NCBI GenBank assembly: GCA_028282925.1
Contig: JANQGV010000317.1
Span: 1-53,559, forward strand
Length of the DNA stretch: 53,559 nt
Origin: Thermodesulfobacteriota bacterium
GTDB lineage: Bacteria; Desulfobacterota; WTBG01; CAIYCZ01; CAIRTM01
Reading direction: 5' to 3'
The notes under the pieces: generated by a model
Told to the model about the DNA's origin: nothing
The model's database searches: none
What the model saw: the letters and a program-made list of their open reading frames with translations, nothing else
Part shown: in pieces, positions 37,078 to 45,722 of the stretch
Numbering within the stretch: the stretch's first letter is position 1
Layout of the letters: every line of letters starts with the position of its first letter
Program-made: the position numbers and the translations under genes

Positions 37078-37722
37078 ATGAACGATGACATTAAAAACGT
37101 TTTGGCACAGCGCAAGGAATCGGAGCGCAAAAAAAGAATAAACCAGATTCTCAGCGCCGCCAGGAAACTGTTTCTGAAGAAGGGGTATGAACAGACCACT
37201 ATACGTGACATATGCCGGGAATCCAGGCTTTCAAACGGCGCCGTCTTTTTCTATTTCAAATCCAAGGCGGAAATCTATGCTCATATTTATGAAGAATGTT
37301 TACGTAAGTTGGTCGATTTTATCAACACACAATACAGCCGAAACATGTCGTCAAAGAAAAGAATAGAAACGGGCCTCAGGACATATGTCAGATTCTATCA
37401 GGAGCACACCCAGGAAATGAACATTTTGGATATCAGCTACCAAACCCTTTCTATTTCAGAACAGATCATTTCCCGGTTTGACCAACTTATCATCGAGGCG
37501 TTTAAACCCCTGCATGATGCTGTGGGAGACTACCTGGAGGAACAGGGTTTGTCGAAAAAGTTTGATCCCCTGGAGTTGAGTATCCTTCTTGTAACAAGTA
37601 TTGACGGTCTTATTTATAACCACCGGCAACAGTTTTTTAAAAGCATCCTGAAAGACACCCCGCTGTCACTGGAACGGATGGTGGGCACGCAAATTGATAT
37701 TTTTTTACAGGCATTAAAATGA
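37078..37722 (+). CDS. TetR/AcrR-family regulator
   Basis: About 214 residues. The N-terminal helix-turn-helix is clear (INQILSAARKLFLKKGYEQTTIRDICRESRLSNGAVFFYFKSKAEIYAHIY). The C-terminal ligand domain is helical and not assignable. I start at the ATG at 37078, closest to the domain; ATG codons at 37048 and further up are possible. It probably controls the exporter genes downstream, starting 138 nt later. Confidence 0.88.
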   Translation: MNDDIKNVLAQRKESERKKRINQILSAARKLFLKKGYEQTTIRDICRESRLSNGAVFFYFKSKAEIYAHIYEECLRKLVDFINTQYSRNMSSKKRIETGLRTYVRFYQEHTQEMNILDISYQTLSISEQIISRFDQLIIEAFKPLHDAVGDYLEEQGLSKKFDPLELSILLVTSIDGLIYNHRQQFFKSILKDTPLSLERMVGTQIDIFLQALK

Positions 37723-37860
37723 AAAATGAAAAAAACAAACATACTACACTTTATACGTAAAAGATATGTATGCAAGTATCCCCAACGGGCAAAAGCTCCT
37801 TTTGCCGTGGTTTAAAAAAACTTCCAGACCGTTAACCTGAAAGGACGACACGTACACGAT

Positions 37861-40158
37861 ATGCACACATTCGAAATAGCATTCAGTAAATGGGTCATCA
37901 CAAACCGGTGGTGGCTGATTGCGGCTACCGTTCTCATGACCCTGGTATGCGCTTTTGGAACGTTCCGCCTGGAACTCAACAATGATTCCAGAATTTTTTT
38001 CAGCAAGGAAAATCCCCAGCGACAGGCTTTTGAGGCCCTTGAAAATACTTACAGCAGGATAGATAACGTTCTTTTTATCATCGATCCCGGCGACGGTGAT
38101 GTCTTTACGCGCAGAACCCTTGCAATGATTGAGGATATGACCGAGAAATTGTGGACAACTCCCTATTCCAGCCGTGTCGATTCCATTACCAACTTTCAGC
38201 ATACCCGGGTGGAAGAGGATGAACTCATAGTGAAAGACCTGGTCAGTGATGCAAACCAGTTGTCCGATCGTGAACTCACCGAGAAAAAACGGATTGCACT
38301 ACATGAACCTTCACTAAAATCCAACCTGGTATCTCCCTCGGGGCATGTTGCTGCGATAAACGTAACCGTGCTTTTGCCCCAGAAATCAATGGACGAAGTA
38401 CCGGAAGTGGCACGTTTCGCACGCACAATGCAACAGGAATATCAAAAAAAATATCCCGGCATGGATATTTATCTTTCCGGAGCAACCATGTATGACAATG
38501 CGTTCGGCGAAGCCTCCATGGACGACGTAATGACCCTTGTTCCGGCCATGCTGGTAATAATCTTGGTTATCATCGGCTGTATGCTCCGGTCATTTGCAGG
38601 AACATTCGCGACACTGGTTGTTATTTCGATCTCGATGATAACAGGAATGGGCTTAGCCGGATGGCTCGGTTTATCGTTCAATCTGGCCTCAAACAATGCT
38701 CCCACAATTATTCTTCTGCTGGCGGTTGCAGACAGTGTCCACGTGCTGGCAACCATGTTTTATGAAATGCGCAACGGTAAAAGCAAGCATGACGCCATTG
38801 CAGAATCCCTGAGGGTAAACCTAAAACCCATCTTTTATACCAGCGCAACCACGGCAATCGGTTTTCTGACCATGAACTTTTCCGATGCGCCGCCGTTTCG
38901 GGACCTCGGCAATATGGTTGCGCTGGGAGTCATGGCGGCCTTTGTATTGTCCGTCACCGGAATGCCCGCCCTGCTGGCAGTGATACCGGTCCACGCCGGA
39001 CAAAAAACTGGTCTGAAGCACACCTCGTCAAAATCGCTGGACGGGCTGGCAAATTTTGTCATCAAAAGGCGCAAACCACTCTTCTGGGGAGCATTGCTTT
39101 TTTTGCTTGTCATGATCTCCGGAATTTTAAAGATAGAATTGAATGATGACTGGGTCCAGTATTTTGACGAACGCTACGACATCCGCAAGGCCGCCGATTT
39201 TTCAAAAGAAAATCTGCGGGGAATGGATCTCATTGAATATTCACTGGAGACAGGGGAAACAGGCGGCATCAACAAACCGGAATATCTGAATAACGTGGAA
39301 GCTTTCACAAAATGGTACCAGGAGCAGCCCGGTGTCGTCCATGTGTCGTCAATCACCAATGTATTCAAGCGTCTGAACAAGAACATGCATGGCGACAATA
39401 AAACGTACTATCGCATTCCCGACCGGCGGAACCTGGCCGCACAGTATCTGCTGCTGTATGAGATGTCGCTTCCATTCGGCCTTGACTTAAACAGTGTTAT
39501 AGATATAGACAAATCGGCAACCCGGATGATAGTAACCTTCAAGGAAACAACCACCAGAGAACTGCGGGACATGGATACAAAGGCGCGCAACTGGCTGAAA
39601 GAACACGCTCCTGAGATGTTTACCTGCGGCTCCGGAGTATCGGTCATGTGGGCGCATATTTCCGAGCGCAATATCAACAGCATGCTGGGGGCTTCTCTTC
39701 TTGCGCTGCTTCTGATTTCGATTCTACTGGTATTTGTCGTGCGGAGTTTCAGGCTTGGTTTTCTGAGTATCATTCCCAACCTCTCTCCGGCCCTGATGGG
39801 CTTCGGGCTATGGGGGTATTTGTACTCTCAGGTGGGCTTGGGCCTGTCCATTGTGGTTGCCATGACACTGGGAATCGTTGTGGATGACACTATACATTTC
39901 ATGCTCAAGTATACCCGTGCCCGTAAAGAACTCGGGCTGAGCTCCGCCGAAGCAGTAAAATATTCATTCAATACGGTGGGTACCGCCATGCTGGTCACGA
40001 CCGTATCGCTGGTTTTCGGTTTTCTGATTTTAACGCAGTCCGGTTTCAAAATGAATTTTGAAATGGGCTTGCTTTCAGCCATAACCATAGCCATAGCACT
40101 GATAATGGACTTTCTGTTTTTGCCGCCCCTGCTCATGAAGATTGACCGTAAACCTTGA
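37861..40158 (+). CDS. MMPL/RND-superfamily exporter
   Basis: It has 765 residues in two homologous halves: one membrane helix, a periplasmic domain and five further helices in each, with sterol-sensing-like stretches (LASNNAPTIILLLAVADSVHVLATMFYEM; GIVVDDTIHFMLKYTRAR). This is the COG1033 type that moves lipids or hydrophobic compounds, related to HpnN and MmpL. Its neighbours, a LolA-like protein and an outer-membrane protein, argue for lipid or lipoprotein traffic to the outer membrane. The stop codon overlaps the upstream in-frame extension of the next gene, so they form an operon. Confidence 0.9.
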   Translation: MHTFEIAFSKWVITNRWWLIAATVLMTLVCAFGTFRLELNNDSRIFFSKENPQRQAFEALENTYSRIDNVLFIIDPGDGDVFTRRTLAMIEDMTEKLWTTPYSSRVDSITNFQHTRVEEDELIVKDLVSDANQLSDRELTEKKRIALHEPSLKSNLVSPSGHVAAINVTVLLPQKSMDEVPEVARFARTMQQEYQKKYPGMDIYLSGATMYDNAFGEASMDDVMTLVPAMLVIILVIIGCMLRSFAGTFATLVVISISMITGMGLAGWLGLSFNLASNNAPTIILLLAVADSVHVLATMFYEMRNGKSKHDAIAESLRVNLKPIFYTSATTAIGFLTMNFSDAPPFRDLGNMVALGVMAAFVLSVTGMPALLAVIPVHAGQKTGLKHTSSKSLDGLANFVIKRRKPLFWGALLFLLVMISGILKIELNDDWVQYFDERYDIRKAADFSKENLRGMDLIEYSLETGETGGINKPEYLNNVEAFTKWYQEQPGVVHVSSITNVFKRLNKNMHGDNKTYYRIPDRRNLAAQYLLLYEMSLPFGLDLNSVIDIDKSATRMIVTFKETTTRELRDMDTKARNWLKEHAPEMFTCGSGVSVMWAHISERNINSMLGASLLALLLISILLVFVVRSFRLGFLSIIPNLSPALMGFGLWGYLYSQVGLGLSIVVAMTLGIVVDDTIHFMLKYTRARKELGLSSAEAVKYSFNTVGTAMLVTTVSLVFGFLILTQSGFKMNFEMGLLSAITIAIALIMDFLFLPPLLMKIDRKP

Positions 40159-40289
40159 TTAAAGAGACGGATGCCGGAACCGTTGAAGACTCCGCATGTG
40201 TGGGAGATGCCGGTGTCCGGCAAGCACTAGACGCCGTGTATGCAATGCGAAAAAATTTTTCTGCCAAAACATGTTATAGGAGGCTGATG

Positions 40290-41090
40290 ATGAAACAAAT
40301 AAAAATTATACTTGGAGTCTTTTTGATAACAGCGCTGCTGCTGCCGTTAAACAGTATGGCAGGCGAAACCCCTGAAGAAAAAGGTCTTGAAATCGTCAGA
40401 GAGGCCGACCGCCGTGACACGGGGTTTCTGGATTACACGTCGGACATGCTCATGGTCCTCAGGAACAGACACGGCAAGGAGAGCAATCGTATAATCCGCT
40501 CAAAAGTCCTTGAAGTTCAGAATGACGGCGACAAGAGTCTGACGGTATTCGACAATCCCAGGGACGTTAAGGGAACGGCCTTCCTGAACTACACCCACAA
40601 AGTCGGCGATGATGATCAGTGGCTGTATATGCCGGCGTTAAAAAGGGTAAAAAGGATCAGTTCCAGGAATAAATCCGGCTCTTTTATGGGTAGTGAATTT
40701 GCATACGAAGACATTTCAAGTCAGGAAATTGAAAAGTACACCTACAAATGGCTTCGCGATGAGGTATACGGGGAGCAAGACTGTTTTGTCGTCGATTATT
40801 ATCCAGTGGATAAAAAAAACTCGGGATATACCCGGCAGGTTTACTGGATAGATAAGCAAGAGTATCGTACTCTGAAAATCGAGTATTTCGACAAAAAACT
40901 GTCACACCTGAAGACTCTCACTTTCTCCGGTTACAGGAAGTACCTGGACAGGTACTGGCGCGCGGACAAGCTTCTGATGGTCAACCACCAGAACGGAAAA
41001 AGCACCCGCCTGGAATATTCAAATTATAGATTTCGCACCGGGCTTAAACCAACGGACTTTAATAAAAACAGCCTGAAACGAATGCGATAA
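40290..41090 (+). CDS. LolA-like outer-membrane lipoprotein-sorting protein
   Basis: About 266 residues with a signal peptide (MKQIKIILGVFLITALLLPL...MAGE). The mature part matches the LolA_like family found with MMPL exporters: GLEIVREADRRDTGF, KDVKGTAFLNYTHKVGDDDQWLYMPALKRVKRISSRNKSGSFMGSEFAYED. It is probably periplasmic and accepts a lipid or lipoprotein from the exporter. AGGAGG at 40278-40283 favours the second of two adjacent ATGs (40287/40290); an upstream extension to 40155 lacks signal-peptide character. Confidence 0.88.
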   Translation: MKQIKIILGVFLITALLLPLNSMAGETPEEKGLEIVREADRRDTGFLDYTSDMLMVLRNRHGKESNRIIRSKVLEVQNDGDKSLTVFDNPRDVKGTAFLNYTHKVGDDDQWLYMPALKRVKRISSRNKSGSFMGSEFAYEDISSQEIEKYTYKWLRDEVYGEQDCFVVDYYPVDKKNSGYTRQVYWIDKQEYRTLKIEYFDKKLSHLKTLTFSGYRKYLDRYWRADKLLMVNHQNGKSTRLEYSNYRFRTGLKPTDFNKNSLKRMR

Positions 41091-41100
41091 GGAACAAGCC

Positions 41101-42342
41101 GTGGGCGCTCTGCTTCATTCGCTTGCAAAATCAGCAGTTAAAAACATACGTGTGTTTTTTTATGCTGTTCTTACGGAGATCATTCTGCTTGCGGTTCTGC
41201 CTTCCGGACTTTTTGCTTTTGAACTGACCGGGTACATACAATCGGAAGGAAAAGTTTTTTTCAACAGGGCGCTTTTCTCGCGGCAGCAGCGCAGCAGCCT
41301 CTCTTTAGCTCTCCAGCCTGAACTGTATCACGAATGGGAAAGCGGCTCCAGTTTCATCCTGACCCCCTTTTTACGGATAGACAATGCTGATGCGGAGCGA
41401 AGCAATTTTGATATCCGGGAACTGAATTTTCTGTGGGTTCATGATACCTGGGAGTTGCGTATCGGCGTCGGCAAGGTTTTCTGGGGGGTTACCGAATTTT
41501 TTCACCTGGTGGATATTATTAATCAGACAGACCTGATAGAAGACATTGACGGAGAGGAAAAGCTGGGCCAGCCCATGGTACACCTTTCCCTTGTGCGCCG
41601 ATGGGGGGTTGTCGACCTGTTTGTTTTGCCCTCTTTTCGTGAACGCACCTTTCCGGGGCGAAGAGGCCGTCTGCGTACCAGGCTGGTAGTCGACGCAGAT
41701 GGCGCAACGTATGAAAGTGGTTCAAAAAAACATCTGGATTTGGCTGCACGGTACAGTCACACCCTGGGTGATTGGGATTTTGGAATGTATCATTTCGCCG
41801 GAACCGGCAGGGAACCCACCTTTCGTTTGAAGCGTACTTCCGCAAAACCGGGTCTGTTCCTGGAACCATATTACGAACAGATCCATCAGACCGGACTCGA
41901 TGTCCAAAGAGTATCGGGCAACTGGCTTTACAAGCTCGAAGCGCTGCACAGAAGCGGACAGGACGAAAGCTTTTTCGCCTGTACCGGTGGGTTTGAATAT
42001 ACTTTTGTTAATGTGGCGGCAACTGGACTTGACTTTGGCCTGATCGGAGAGTGGGCCTATGATGAAAGGGGCAGTAAGTGCACTACCGGATTCGACAATG
42101 ATCTGATGGCCGGCGCCCGGCTGGCATTTAATGATTCTGCAAGCACCGAAGCGCTGATGGGTATTATTCAGGACATGAACAATTCAGGCACGATCTTCAC
42201 CCTTGAAGCAAGCAGAAGAATTACCTCCCACTGGAAAATCAACGTCAATGCCTACCTTGTCCTGGATTCAACCAAAACAGAAGGGCTGCACGATTATCGC
42301 AATGACGATTATGTGCAGCTTGAGCTTTTGTATTATTTTTAG
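41101..42342 (+). CDS. Predicted outer-membrane beta-barrel protein
   Basis: It has 413 residues, GTG start, signal sequence about 1-38. The rest alternates polar and aromatic residues in short strands and ends in an aromatic C-terminus (LELLYYF), typical of barrels inserted by the BAM complex. It lies 10 nt after the LolA-like gene, completing a TetR-exporter-LolA-barrel operon. The family resembles DUF1302-like proteins associated with such exporters, but I cannot assign it firmly. It may be the outer-membrane acceptor of the transported lipid. Confidence 0.7.
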   Translation: MGALLHSLAKSAVKNIRVFFYAVLTEIILLAVLPSGLFAFELTGYIQSEGKVFFNRALFSRQQRSSLSLALQPELYHEWESGSSFILTPFLRIDNADAERSNFDIRELNFLWVHDTWELRIGVGKVFWGVTEFFHLVDIINQTDLIEDIDGEEKLGQPMVHLSLVRRWGVVDLFVLPSFRERTFPGRRGRLRTRLVVDADGATYESGSKKHLDLAARYSHTLGDWDFGMYHFAGTGREPTFRLKRTSAKPGLFLEPYYEQIHQTGLDVQRVSGNWLYKLEALHRSGQDESFFACTGGFEYTFVNVAATGLDFGLIGEWAYDERGSKCTTGFDNDLMAGARLAFNDSASTEALMGIIQDMNNSGTIFTLEASRRITSHWKINVNAYLVLDSTKTEGLHDYRNDDYVQLELLYYF

Positions 42343-42362
42343 GGCTTTTGCCTGCAAAAATC

Positions 42363-42396
42363 TCCGGGAAGGGGTCCCCCATGTTCTGTTCCCGGA
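42363..42396 (-). terminator. Terminator-like hairpin between convergent genes
   Basis: TCCGGGAA (42363-42370) pairs with TTCCCGGA (42389-42396). On the minus strand the stem is followed by GATTTTTGC, and on the plus strand by A residues, so it best serves the leftward dehydrogenase gene. Confidence 0.45.
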
Positions 42397-42467
42397 AAAA
42401 AGGATACATCAGCTCGGGGGTATTCATGGTAAGAAAAAACCATGATGTGTTTTCTCGTGATGCTGCA

Positions 42468-43817
42468 TTATGGATTGTTTTTTAGCGCACCCGTTATTTT
42501 ATAGACTTCACCAGCCGGTCCGGAGGGGCCAAGGCTGCGGCTGGTGAGGAGGTAGATCTCGCCGCTTTCATCTTCGCCGAAGCTCAGCAAAAAAAGCCGG
42601 AGATCTCTTCCCAGGGTGTCGTGTAGCGAGGCCGTTGCAACAGACCATGTTTCATCTGCTGTTTGCTCAGCAACAAGAACAAAACCCGAAGGCTGTGAGA
42701 AACTTGTGGCCCAGTCGCCGAACACATAGGATTCGCTGAGTTGCGGCAGGGCCGTTCCGCGGTACACATAGCCGCCGGTAACGGACCTTCCGGCAATTTC
42801 AGCGTCACCGTTGGGGTGGGGGTAGGCAAGAATGGGGTCGATAAGCGGCTCGCCAAGGTATCCCGTGCTCTCGCAGGTGTCCGGCGGGTCGGTTGCGTTT
42901 TCAGGGTTGAAACAGGAGAAGCCTTCCCGGATGTTCCAGCCGTAGTTGCCGCCCGGCGTGACAATACTTATTTCCTCGAACAGGTTCTGGCCCACATCGC
43001 CGCAAAAGAGCTGGTTTGTGCCGCCACGGTCAAAGGAGAAACGCCAGGGGTTGCGCAGGCCGTAGGCGTAAATCTCCGGGCGCGCTGAAGGGTCTGAGGC
43101 GAAAGGGTTTGTTTCGGGGGTGACGGCTTTACCCGGCTCCGACACGTCAAGCCGCAGGATTTTCCCAAGAAGGTTTGTCAGGTCCTGGGCGTTGCCGATG
43201 GTCTCGGTATGCCCCGGCCCCACATCATTTGCATTGCCCCCATCGCCGATGCCGATGTAGAGGTAGCCGTCGGGACCGAATGCAAGCTGGCCCCCGTTGT
43301 GGTTTGACTGGGGGTTGGGCACTTCAAGCAGCACAATTTCACTGGAGCCGTCGGCCCGGTCCTGAGAACCTGCGGCAACGGTGAATTCGGAAATCCGAAT
43401 AGTTGAATGATAGCCATCGGGTGTTTCAGAACCGGGCGGGGCGGTGTAGAAGAGATAGAAGCGCCCGTTTTGGTTGAATGCGGGATCAAAGGCCATGCCC
43501 AGCAGGCCGCTTTCATCATAAGATTGCGCAAGCTGTGCAAGACTTCCGCTGATATCGATAAAGGGCTCGGACAGAACCGCACCGGAGGGATCGATTATTT
43601 TAACCGCGCCCGTCTGCTCGGTGACGAAAAGTCTGCCGGAGCCGTCAGGGGGTACCGCAAGAGAGGTGGGGCTGGTAAACCCCCCGGCAACGAGCGTTGC
43701 GGTGAGGGTCCAGGGTTTTTCGATACCTCCGTTGCACCCGCAGAAAGCTACTGTTGCCAGGATGAAAATAATGCAGGCGAAACCCCGTTGTTTTTCGATA
43801 CGATTGCTTTTTACCAT
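42468..43817 (-). CDS. PQQ-type sugar dehydrogenase-like (GSDH) exported protein
   Basis: About 449 residues in a six-bladed propeller of the soluble glucose/sorbosone dehydrogenase family. QSNHNGGQLAFGPDGYLYIGIGDGG carries the catalytic His, and YGLRNPWRFSFD carries the Arg that binds PQQ. The N-terminus is a signal sequence with Cys residues (VAFCGCNGG), possibly a lipoprotein. The start at 43817 has GGAGG 8 nt upstream; an upstream TTG is less likely. Substrate and PQQ supply are unknown, and no pqq genes are in the window. It follows the flavoprotein gene by 43 nt, possibly one transcription unit. Confidence 0.85.
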   Translation of the reverse strand: MVKSNRIEKQRGFACIIFILATVAFCGCNGGIEKPWTLTATLVAGGFTSPTSLAVPPDGSGRLFVTEQTGAVKIIDPSGAVLSEPFIDISGSLAQLAQSYDESGLLGMAFDPAFNQNGRFYLFYTAPPGSETPDGYHSTIRISEFTVAAGSQDRADGSSEIVLLEVPNPQSNHNGGQLAFGPDGYLYIGIGDGGNANDVGPGHTETIGNAQDLTNLLGKILRLDVSEPGKAVTPETNPFASDPSARPEIYAYGLRNPWRFSFDRGGTNQLFCGDVGQNLFEEISIVTPGGNYGWNIREGFSCFNPENATDPPDTCESTGYLGEPLIDPILAYPHPNGDAEIAGRSVTGGYVYRGTALPQLSESYVFGDWATSFSQPSGFVLVAEQTADETWSVATASLHDTLGRDLRLFLLSFGEDESGEIYLLTSRSLGPSGPAGEVYKITGALKNNP

Positions 43818-43860
43818 GCCAAAGTCCTCCTTTCGTGCTGTTGCACTCAAGCAAGTATTA

Positions 43861-45240
43861 TCACCAAAAAAACAGTTCCCGGTGGACCTGTCGCGGAGAT
43901 ATGTTAAAGGCCGAACGCAGTTCCTTTAAAACGCTGTGCTGCATGCCTTGCGGTCCGCACAGATAGAATGAAGCGCCGGTGGGGACGACGTGCCGTTGCA
44001 GCAGCTCGGATCTGATGTGACCATGTTCGTAGTATACGCCGGATCCGGCTGTTTGCGGCGGCGGTTGCTCCCGACTGATAACGTGAACAAGTTTTAATCG
44101 GCCGTTGGCTGCACTGTCGGTCAGCTCGGCCTGTGTAATAATGTCGGCACAGGTTTTGTTGTTCCATAATAGAGTCAGACGGCCGGCAAAGTCGTCCTCA
44201 ACGGCGGTGCGGATCATGCTCAGAAAGGGGGTCACGCCGATGCCCCCGGCAAGCATAACAATATTTTTTTCATTTGTAAAATCCGGGTAAAAAACTCCGT
44301 AAGGGCCTTCACACAGCAGCGGGGTGCCGGCCTGGAGGCCGTCCAGTTCGGTGGTAAAGCGGCCGATTTTTTTAACGGTTACAGAGGGGGTGTCTGTCCG
44401 GGCTCCGGCTGAAATGGTGAAAGGGCGGGGTTCGCTCCAGGCTCCCCCGCTTTTGAAACGCAGCAGGCAAAATTGACCGGCGCGCCGTTCCGGGATGATA
44501 TCGTTTTCGAAAAAGCAGGTGTGTACATTGTGGGCATCTGGTCTCTGTTCTCTTAAGGTCGTCACGCATTGTCGGTTGCGCCGTGCCACATAGCGCAGCC
44601 GGTAGACACACAGTACAACAAAAGCTGCAACGGCTGCATACCAGACGCCATTATAGGGTGATTTGATAATGTCGTCGCCCACGATGCGGGCGTGAACCAG
44701 CCCTGCGGCAACGGCTATATACACGGCCAGATGTGCAGGCTTCCAGGTCTTGAATGAAAGCACTTGAAAATCGCCCAGCCGTGCAAGCCCGCCGGAAACG
44801 AGTAAACCCACAAGACCCAGGCGGGCCAGGTTCATGCCCCAGGCTGTGGCATCGCCTGTTTCTAAGCTGAAAAACATTTGCCACTGCCACTGGTAATCAA
44901 GCTTCAGTGAGGCTTTCAGGAAGCGCAGCACCGCGTGGACGCTGAAGAGAGCCACCGCAACGGTCCCCAGGTTTTTATGCAGCCTGAGCATGCGGTCGAG
45001 TCCGAAGACTCGCTCCGCCGGGAAAAAGCGTGTGCCGATAACAACCAGGGCAATCAGAATGGGGAGCCCGATGAGAGCACAGAGGTTGCCCACCGCGCCC
45101 AGGAAATAGGGCAGGCTGTCGTCCAGCTTCACCCAGCGATGTATGAACCAAGCGGCAGTAACCGTGAATATCGGTACTCCACCTGCGGCAAACCACGCAG
45201 CACGGGGCCACCCTTTTCTGTCATAGCGTGTTTGCGTCAT
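43861..45240 (-). CDS. Ferric-reductase-like membrane flavoprotein (FNR superfamily)
   Basis: About 459 residues. The N-terminal half has six or so membrane helices with paired His for heme (LRLHKNLG...FSVHAVLRF; PAHLAVYIAVAAGLVHARI), as in the ferric reductase-like domain. The C-terminal half is a ferredoxin-NADP reductase module: RPFTISA (FAD), GPYGVFYPDF, MLAGGIGVTPFLSMI (NAD(P)) and a terminal LCGPQGMQ. It would pass electrons from NAD(P)H across the membrane. The start is the ATG at 45240; a longer frame to 45330 lacks support. The partner might be the dehydrogenase-like protein encoded just downstream. Confidence 0.88.
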   Translation of the reverse strand: MTQTRYDRKGWPRAAWFAAGGVPIFTVTAAWFIHRWVKLDDSLPYFLGAVGNLCALIGLPILIALVVIGTRFFPAERVFGLDRMLRLHKNLGTVAVALFSVHAVLRFLKASLKLDYQWQWQMFFSLETGDATAWGMNLARLGLVGLLVSGGLARLGDFQVLSFKTWKPAHLAVYIAVAAGLVHARIVGDDIIKSPYNGVWYAAVAAFVVLCVYRLRYVARRNRQCVTTLREQRPDAHNVHTCFFENDIIPERRAGQFCLLRFKSGGAWSEPRPFTISAGARTDTPSVTVKKIGRFTTELDGLQAGTPLLCEGPYGVFYPDFTNEKNIVMLAGGIGVTPFLSMIRTAVEDDFAGRLTLLWNNKTCADIITQAELTDSAANGRLKLVHVISREQPPPQTAGSGVYYEHGHIRSELLQRHVVPTGASFYLCGPQGMQHSVLKELRSAFNISPRQVHRELFFW

Positions 45241-45538
45241 CTGTGTTCTTTTACCGTTTGATTTGTGGATGACTTGTGCCGGGTTGAGACCTCTGGAATA
45301 GTAATGGGTCATACGGCGCCAGCCGCTCACTCACGTATATCCGGCCTTATAAAACAGATGTGCTCGGGATGTCAAAGCAATAATGCAGGCTTATTACGGC
45401 TATTTTCCTGGGGGGGGGCGGCGGAAGTTGAGATGGTTTCTTTACAGATCGGAAATATCTGTGTTGCTTTTAAACGGGCCCGGAATATAAGAGATTTTGA
45501 ACTGTTAAGACGGATTTATACGTTTTTATAGAAAGTTA

Positions 45539-45722
45539 TTGATATTTTTTCCTATTTATAATATTATTAAAATTAAGGAAGTCAATTTAGGGGCTTTTTT
45601 TTGATTCATTAATATCCCCTTTACTATTTGTCGGGTACCCTCGCCAAGGGTATACGTGCTCAAGCGTCGAGTCGGGTAACCCATATCTCTTTTTCCATAT
45701 ACCGATCTTGAAAGGAAACTAT
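45539..45722 (+). promoter_or_regulatory. Promoter and structured leader of the Cys-rich secreted protein gene
   Basis: TTGATA (45539-45544) and TATTAT (45562-45567), 17-nt spacer, give a transcript with a leader of about 150 nt. The leader contains TACCCT-CGCCA-AGGGTA (45636-45652), flanked by GGGTACCC- and GGGTAACCC-type segments that could pair. I matched it to no known riboswitch. The gap 45241-45538 contains a run of G near 45412 and no gene. Confidence 0.35.

Noticed and set aside
45636-45652. Second CsoR operator (TACCCT...AGGGTA)
   Set aside because: The half-sites are closer together than in the operator at 10502, lack the C-rich centre, and lie well downstream of the likely promoter; a hairpin in the leader is the simpler reading.
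45630-45690. Cyclic-di-GMP riboswitch upstream of the secreted protein
   Set aside because: The conserved core of that riboswitch class is absent; only simple stems are visible.
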